Shown here: positions 5,583-8,665 of the stretch, in pieces | How positions within the stretch are numbered: the first letter of the stretch is position 1 | Layout of the letters: every line of letters begins with the position of its first letter | NCBI GenBank assembly: GCA_016929355.1 | Contig: JAFGJA010000095.1 | Location: forward strand, 1 to 8,665 | From: Anaerolineae bacterium | GTDB lineage: Bacteria; Chloroflexota; Anaerolineae; Aggregatilineales; Aggregatilineaceae | Direction of reading: 5' to 3' | Length of the DNA stretch: 8,665 bases | Made by a program: the position numbers and the translations under genes | The notes under the pieces: model-generated | The model's input: the letters and a program-made list of their open reading frames with translations, nothing else | Told to the model about the DNA's origin: nothing | Database searches by the model: none

Positions 5583-5712
5583 CCCGCCTGCATACCAGAG
5601 GGCCGCGCGCGTCCTTCCCGCGTAGGCTATATCCAGGGCCGGGGCGATTGTGTACATTCGTGTCCCAGCAATTGCCCCCGCCGATTGTTTAGTTGTGAGT
5701 GAGTAGTTTTGA
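5583..5712. other. Spacer with one long hairpin
   Basis: After the tRNA-Ser remnant comes a GC-rich stretch, then GGGGCGATTG (5641-5650) pairing with CAATTGCCCC (5669-5678), ten pairs with one G-T and an 18-base loop. A weakly T-rich GATTGTTTAGTTG follows at 5683, so it could act as a terminator or as the end of a small RNA. No coding frame is supported. Confidence 0.4.
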
Positions 5713-5755
5713 GTAGGGGCGAACCAATGTGTTCGCCCAGTCGAACCAATTCGAC
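5713..5755. repeat. Two-hairpin dispersed element, copy 2
   Basis: Hairpin 1: GGGCGAAC (5717-5724) with GTTCGCCC (5731-5738), loop CAATGT. Hairpin 2: GTCGAA (5740-5745) with TTCGAC (5750-5755), loop CCAA. It begins with GTAGGGG like the other two copies and ends 34 bases before the SUMF1-like start. Confidence 0.7.
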
Positions 5756-5789
5756 AAATTTGATCTTACTGTATTAAAGTGAGCCAACC

Positions 5790-6581
5790 GTGATCCAGAA
5801 TCACCCCGTTCTCAACAATACGCTGCTCCCTGCCCCCTTCGAGTGGATCATGATCCCCGCCGGGACCGTGACGCTCAAGGCTGGCGGCTATCTGAGCGAA
5901 CCAACCACGTTTGAGGTCGCGCCATTCGCCATCGGCAAATATCCGATCACCAACCAGCAGTACGCGCCGTTCATCGCGGCAGACGGTTACGCCGATCAAA
6001 CGTGGTGGACGGATATCGGCTGGCAACATCGCGTCCGGCACGGCATCACCGCGCCGCGTTACTGGGGCGTCCGCGATTTCAACGATCCGAACGCGCCGGT
6101 CATGGGTGTGACGTGGTTCGAAGCGGTGGCGTATTGTAACTGGTTGAGCGCGCAAGCCCTCACCCCTACCCCTTCTCCCTCAGAGCAAGGGAAACTAGAA
6201 ATCACGATCCCGACGGAGCAGCAGTGGCAGCGCGCCGCGCAAGGTGACGATGGCCGCGAATTTCCCTGGGGCAATGTCGATCCGAAATGGGGCATCTGCA
6301 ATTATGCCCGCAACGCCAACGGCACAACGCCCGTCACTGAGCATCCAAACGGCGCGAGTCCGTTCGGCGTGATGGATATGAGCGGCAACGTGTGGGAACT
6401 CACGCGCACCGGTTGGGAAACCGGCACGGACGATCTCGACAGCAGTGAACGGCGCATTGTACGCGGCGGCAGTTGGGTCAATGACAGCCCGATCACGCTG
6501 CTGACCACGCTCCGCGATGGGCCGTATCCCGCCGACGGGTATCACCTGTACGGGTTCCGCATAGCGATCCGCATAGACTAG
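5790..6581 (+). CDS. SUMF1/FGE-sulfatase-domain protein, non-canonical
   Basis: 263 residues spanning one FGE-sulfatase (formylglycine-generating enzyme-like) domain. Markers in order: IPAG (22-25), FAIGKYPITNQQYAPFI, VMGVTWFEAVAYCNWLS (Cys116), IPTEQQWQRAAQ (140-151), FPWGN, ASPFGVMDMSGNVWELT, VRGGSW (224-229) and GFRIAIRID at the end. True FGEs oxidise a sulfatase cysteine with two copper-binding cysteines located just after RGGSW; here that segment reads VNDSPITLL with no cysteine, and only Cys116 and Cys170 exist. It is therefore unlikely to make formylglycine and may be a binding or structural member of the fold, or act on another substrate. Residues 124-134 (LTPTPSPSEQG) are translated from a dispersed repeat. 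The start is a GTG, needed to keep the N-terminal strand; the binding site is weak. There is no signal peptide, so it is cytoplasmic. It appears to stand alone. Confidence 0.85.
   Translation: MIQNHPVLNNTLLPAPFEWIMIPAGTVTLKAGGYLSEPTTFEVAPFAIGKYPITNQQYAPFIAADGYADQTWWTDIGWQHRVRHGITAPRYWGVRDFNDPNAPVMGVTWFEAVAYCNWLSAQALTPTPSPSEQGKLEITIPTEQQWQRAAQGDDGREFPWGNVDPKWGICNYARNANGTTPVTEHPNGASPFGVMDMSGNVWELTRTGWETGTDDLDSSERRIVRGGSWVNDSPITLLTTLRDGPYPADGYHLYGFRIAIRID
6158..6192. repeat. Dispersed repeat inserted in frame within a gene
   Basis: CCTCACCCCTACCCCTTCTC, then CCTCAGAGCAAGGG, matches the C-rich half of the palindromic intergenic elements and contains a small hairpin (CCCT 6177-6180 / AGGG 6188-6191). 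It is read as LTPTPSPSEQG, a peptide I recognise from memory as recurring in genomes that carry this repeat. Confidence 0.65.
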
Positions 6582-6598
6582 TAAATCACCAGACTTGT

Positions 6599-6633
6599 GT
6601 AGGGGAGTACCAATGTGTACTCCCGGTGCGCAC
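6599..6633. repeat. Two-hairpin dispersed element, copy 3
   Basis: Hairpin 1: GGGAGTAC (6603-6610) with GTACTCCC (6617-6624), loop CAATGT, the same loop as copy 2 but with a different, fully compensated stem. Then comes the palindrome GTGCGCAC (6626-6633). It lies between the SUMF1-like stop and the tRNA gene. Confidence 0.7.
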
Positions 6634-6653
6634 ATAAGGCTTGAAAGTCATGC

Positions 6654-6729
6654 GGGCGCGTAGCTCAGTGGTGAGAGCAACGGTCTTATAAGCCGCAGGT
6701 CGCGGGTTCGAGTCCCGCCGCGCCTACCA
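6654..6729 (+). tRNA. tRNA-Ile(TAT), CCA encoded
   Basis: A full 76-base cloverleaf. Acceptor GGGCGCG (6654-6660) pairs with CGCGCCT (6719-6725; first pair G-T). D-arm GCTC/GAGC has an eight-base loop. The anticodon loop CTTATAA (6685-6691) gives TAT (6687-6689), reading AUA isoleucine. The T-arm GCGGG-TTCGAGT-CCCGC is perfect. Discriminator A6726 is followed by encoded CCA (6727-6729). The anticodon stem ACGGT/GCCGC is imperfect: an A-C mismatch at its base and a T-G pair next to the loop. Bacteria usually read AUA with a lysidine-modified CAT tRNA, so a TAT gene is uncommon; weak pairing leaves some doubt that it is fully functional. Confidence 0.82.
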
Positions 6730-6780
6730 AACCGTATCCCCACACCCCTTCACTATCCGCTCGGATGCGGCATGATCGCG

Positions 6781-7884
6781 CTACAATTCCACATCCACCA
6801 TGAAATCATTCACATGAATCCAATAGCGCCCCGACTCGAAACTCCCCTCAAGCGGGATCACCTTATCGAAAAACCGCAGCACAGCAGGGCACATGATCGC
6901 CGGATTCACAAGTTGATACATGTCTACATAGACATGATTCCGCACCTGCCACTGATCAACGATTAATTCGCCCGCGCAGCCCTGACTATAATGCCCCCGG
7001 ACATGCACATGCAGTTGCATGGGATACGATTCCAACACGATCACATCTACTGACTCGATCACGGCATACGAACGAATCCAGTCGGGCGGCGGCGGAAAAT
7101 CACAGTCGGTGATGTGCAGCCGGTACTCCGCCAGCAGCATAAACTGATACCCATACGGGCTGATGCTTTCTGTCAACACCTGCATGTTGCCCGTAACTTC
7201 ACCCGGTTGGATCGCTGCAAACATCAAATTACCGCGATCAAGTCCGCGATAAGTGAGCAGGCGGCTGGTTTCGCGGCGCAGCCTGACCTGTCCGCGCATA
7301 TAATTCAGCATAATTTCGCCCTGCTGCCGCGTCACATCCTGCAATTTCACATTAATGGAGTGGTAAATATCCGTCGGGGAAAATGGTTCGATTTCAAAGA
7401 CATCGCCCACGCAGAGATCGCGCTCAATCCACTGCACCGGGGGCGGTTCAGGGACCGGCGGCAGAGGAACCGGGGTCGGGACCGGGGTTTCAGGCGGCAG
7501 ATCGCGCACGCGAACGCGCAGCGCATAACCGCTAATGTCGAGATAGTAGGTGTCCGGCGTCAGGTCCGCGAACAGATACTCCGGCAGATTCTCATGAATC
7601 GGCGCACGAGTACGCGCGCACGCGGTTTCGGACAGCGCCACCTGATAAATACTGACGCGCACCTCATTGCCCCACTGCTCGATCTCATAGTTGGCGGGCA
7701 TATCACAATCCGACGGGAAATACCCTTCCACATAGATCACCAGTGGCGCGTCGGATACCACCTCGGCATGTTCGATCACCGCGTCAATGCGCAGGGGGGC
7801 CGTATCAGGCGACTCGGCGTGAAGCGGCACGACTCCCACCACCAATAACAACACCATCAGCAGAACTACACTCAGCGTTCGCAT
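6781..7884 (-). CDS. Exported protein with duplicated cysteine-paired domain
   Basis: 367 residues. The start is the ATG at 7884, preceded by GGGAGA seven bases upstream; it gives a clean signal peptide (MRT, then a Leu/Val-rich core, cleavage likely after LHA, residue 23). An in-frame upstream ATG at 7923 would add 13 residues before it. The mature protein has a domain at ~30-125, a proline-rich PVPTP-type linker (127-151), a middle region (~152-263, Cys158 and Cys261) and a second copy of the first domain at ~269-365. The copies share AVIE, a V-x-G-Y/H-x-x-S-x-x-C segment, QW, a YQ pair and a cysteine exactly 29 residues after the first (Cys60-Cys89; Cys303-Cys332), suggesting one disulfide each in a beta-sandwich. 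I recall similar domains in secreted Chloroflexota proteins but know no name or function. There is no lipobox or anchor, so it is secreted or periplasm-like. Confidence 0.82.
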   Translation of the reverse strand: MRTLSVVLLMVLLLVVGVVPLHAESPDTAPLRIDAVIEHAEVVSDAPLVIYVEGYFPSDCDMPANYEIEQWGNEVRVSIYQVALSETACARTRAPIHENLPEYLFADLTPDTYYLDISGYALRVRVRDLPPETPVPTPVPLPPVPEPPPVQWIERDLCVGDVFEIEPFSPTDIYHSINVKLQDVTRQQGEIMLNYMRGQVRLRRETSRLLTYRGLDRGNLMFAAIQPGEVTGNMQVLTESISPYGYQFMLLAEYRLHITDCDFPPPPDWIRSYAVIESVDVIVLESYPMQLHVHVRGHYSQGCAGELIVDQWQVRNHVYVDMYQLVNPAIMCPAVLRFFDKVIPLEGSFESGRYWIHVNDFMVDVEL

Positions 7885-7973
7885 AGCGACATCTCCCAAA
7901 CTCATCACACAGGTTACGATCAAGACGCTGATTTCTGCGCAAAAGTTCCGACAATCAAATCACCACAATGCGT

Positions 7974-7979
7974 TATAAT
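7974..7979 (+). promoter_or_regulatory. Candidate -10 (TATAAT) for the HicB-like gene
   Basis: A consensus TATAAT lies 33 bases before the ATG at 8013. No good -35 is present at 16-18 bp. It sits between the two divergent genes, and it overlaps the start that a longest-frame reading would choose (7968), arguing for the later ATG. Confidence 0.5.
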
Positions 7980-8012
7980 ACGAGCACAGCCCGGCGATCC
8001 GAGGGAATAACG

Positions 8013-8234
8013 ATGAAAGATTACCACATCAACATTTTCTACAGCGAAGAAGATGGTGAATATATCGCGGATATTCCCGATCTGAAATACTGTTCGGCAT
8101 CCGGCGCAACGCCCGAAGAAGCATTACATGAGGTGTTAGTTGCCAAAGCTCTATGGCTCGAAGCAGCCCAGGCTGCTGACAAACCCATCCCCGAACCACG
8201 CTACCGACCCGTACTTTATCAGATCAGCGCATAG
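8013..8234 (+). CDS. HicB-like antitoxin-family protein, solitary
   Basis: 73 residues matching the HicB-like/UPF0150 partial RNase H fold: an N-terminal strand pair (YHINIFYSEEDGEYIADIPD), the small turn segment KYCSASGATPEEAL and a long helix ending in a KPIPEPRY motif. The start is the ATG behind GAGGG (8001-8005, seven bases upstream); the longer frame from 7968 would begin inside the likely promoter. In HicAB modules HicB neutralises the mRNA-cleaving toxin HicA and often carries a C-terminal DNA-binding domain. Here that second domain is absent and no hicA-like frame is beside it: upstream is the divergent secreted-protein gene and downstream a convergent methyltransferase. It is either an orphan with another role or the remnant of a lost pair. 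Confidence 0.8.
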   Translation: MKDYHINIFYSEEDGEYIADIPDLKYCSASGATPEEALHEVLVAKALWLEAAQAADKPIPEPRYRPVLYQISA

Positions 8235-8272
8235 GGGTTATTGCCACTTTCGCCATTGCACGGCCTGGCGAT

Positions 8273-8665
8273 CTACTCCCCCTGCGCCACCTTCTCCGCG
8301 ACAAACAACCACACCACACTCCGCGCCAACTGCTCCGTGTGCATCTCCACGCGGAAGCCCATCTCTGCGAAGCGATCCTCGATCCCATCCGGCCAGGGAC
8401 CGCGCTGCCCCGTCACCCGGTACGCCAATTCAAGCGCCTCCGATGCCGGATTTTTCCCGGTGAGCGTCCCACCAAAGACCACCACCAACCGCCCGCCCGG
8501 TTGTAACACGCGATATACGTCGCGCAGCGTGGCCGGGTCAACGATAAATTCTGTCGGAAAGGTGCTGATCACCGCCGGGAAGGTCGCATCAGGAAACGGC
8601 AACGATTGCGCCATCCCCCGTACCAACGGCGGACGCAAGCCCCACCGTGTCAGTTTGCGCCCCGC
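8273..8665 (-). CDS. Class I SAM-dependent methyltransferase, C-terminal part (5'-partial)
   Basis: 130 residues are visible, reading in from the right edge; the start and the glycine-rich SAM-binding motif I lie outside. The frame continues upstream of a TTG at 8638, so that codon is not the start. Visible parts fit the Methyltransf_11 group: PLVRGMAQSLPFPDATF (the acidic/aromatic motif II region), VISTFPTEFIVDPATL, RVLQPGGRLVVVFGG (motif III) and a C-terminal helix-strand ending in SVVWLFVAEK. The substrate cannot be told. It converges on the HicB-like gene with 38 bases between them. Confidence 0.85.
   Translation of the reverse strand, partial: AGRKLTRWGLRPPLVRGMAQSLPFPDATFPAVISTFPTEFIVDPATLRDVYRVLQPGGRLVVVFGGTLTGKNPASEALELAYRVTGQRGPWPDGIEDRFAEMGFRVEMHTEQLARSVVWLFVAEKVAQGE

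Noticed and set aside
5399..5593. 64-residue minus-strand frame across the tRNA-like sequences
   Set aside because: It is the well-known type of false frame read across tRNA genes; its residues come from the T-arm and anticodon arm complements.
5481..6729. Genomic island bounded by tRNA sequences
   Set aside because: There is no integrase and no direct repeat beyond the common T-loop motif; tRNA debris alone does not support an island.
7114..7848. 244-residue open frame on the plus strand opposite the secreted-protein gene
   Set aside because: The minus-strand frame has a signal peptide, a ribosome binding site and an internal domain duplication; the plus frame is Arg/His-rich shadow sequence.
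7968..8012. Earlier in-frame ATG for the HicB-like gene
   Set aside because: It overlaps a consensus TATAAT and encodes residues not typical of the family; the ATG at 8013 has GAGGG seven bases upstream.
8250..8271. Six-base stem TCGCCA/TGGCGA between the convergent genes as a terminator
   Set aside because: It has a ten-base loop and no T-tract on either strand; chance pairing is likely.

Overview
The window reads like a chromosomal segment of a GC-rich bacterium, most likely a Chloroflexota (Anaerolineae-like) member. This assignment is inferred from three things: the style of the complex I subunits; a secreted domain that I associate with that phylum; and a dispersed repeat that is translated as LTPTPSPSEQG inside one gene. 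Genes mostly start at ATG behind AGGAG-like ribosome binding sites.

Layout. (1) Positions 2-757: the end of a gene for a very acidic protein containing a 37-residue repeat, cut by the left edge. (2) 758-1043: an intergenic region with a MITE-like palindromic element and a candidate promoter. (3) 1044-5305: a plus-strand cluster of an IscX-like gene, nuoB (ATGA overlap), a fused nuoCD, nuoI with an unusual charged RG-rich tail, and a small four-cysteine protein of unknown function, closed by a clear rho-independent terminator at 5334-5367. The gaps after nuoB and nuoCD are filled with hairpin and heptanucleotide repeats. (4) 5481-5582: tRNA debris, made of a tRNA-like fold with a shrunken anticodon arm joined directly to the middle of a tRNA-Ser(GCT). 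(5) 5790-6581: a SUMF1/FGE-sulfatase-fold protein that lacks the copper-binding cysteines and carries a repeat-derived insert. (6) 6654-6729: a tRNA gene read as Ile(TAT) with encoded CCA. (7) 6781-7884, minus strand: an exported protein with an internally duplicated, cysteine-paired domain. (8) 8013-8234: a solitary HicB-like small protein. (9) 8273-8665, minus strand: the C-terminal part of a SAM-dependent methyltransferase, cut by the right edge.

How it works together. The core is the quinone-reducing (Q) module of respiratory complex I: NuoB (cluster N2), NuoC and NuoD in one polypeptide, and NuoI (clusters N6a/N6b). None of the membrane-arm genes and none of nuoE/F/G are interleaved. Two flanking small genes, an IscX-like iron/Fe-S adaptor and a CxxC-CxxC protein, could plausibly help supply or mature the Fe-S clusters; that is an inference from position and motifs. 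The right half is accessory in character: repeats, degraded tRNAs, an orphan antitoxin-like gene and a secreted protein. I see no CRISPR array, transposase or complete mobile element.
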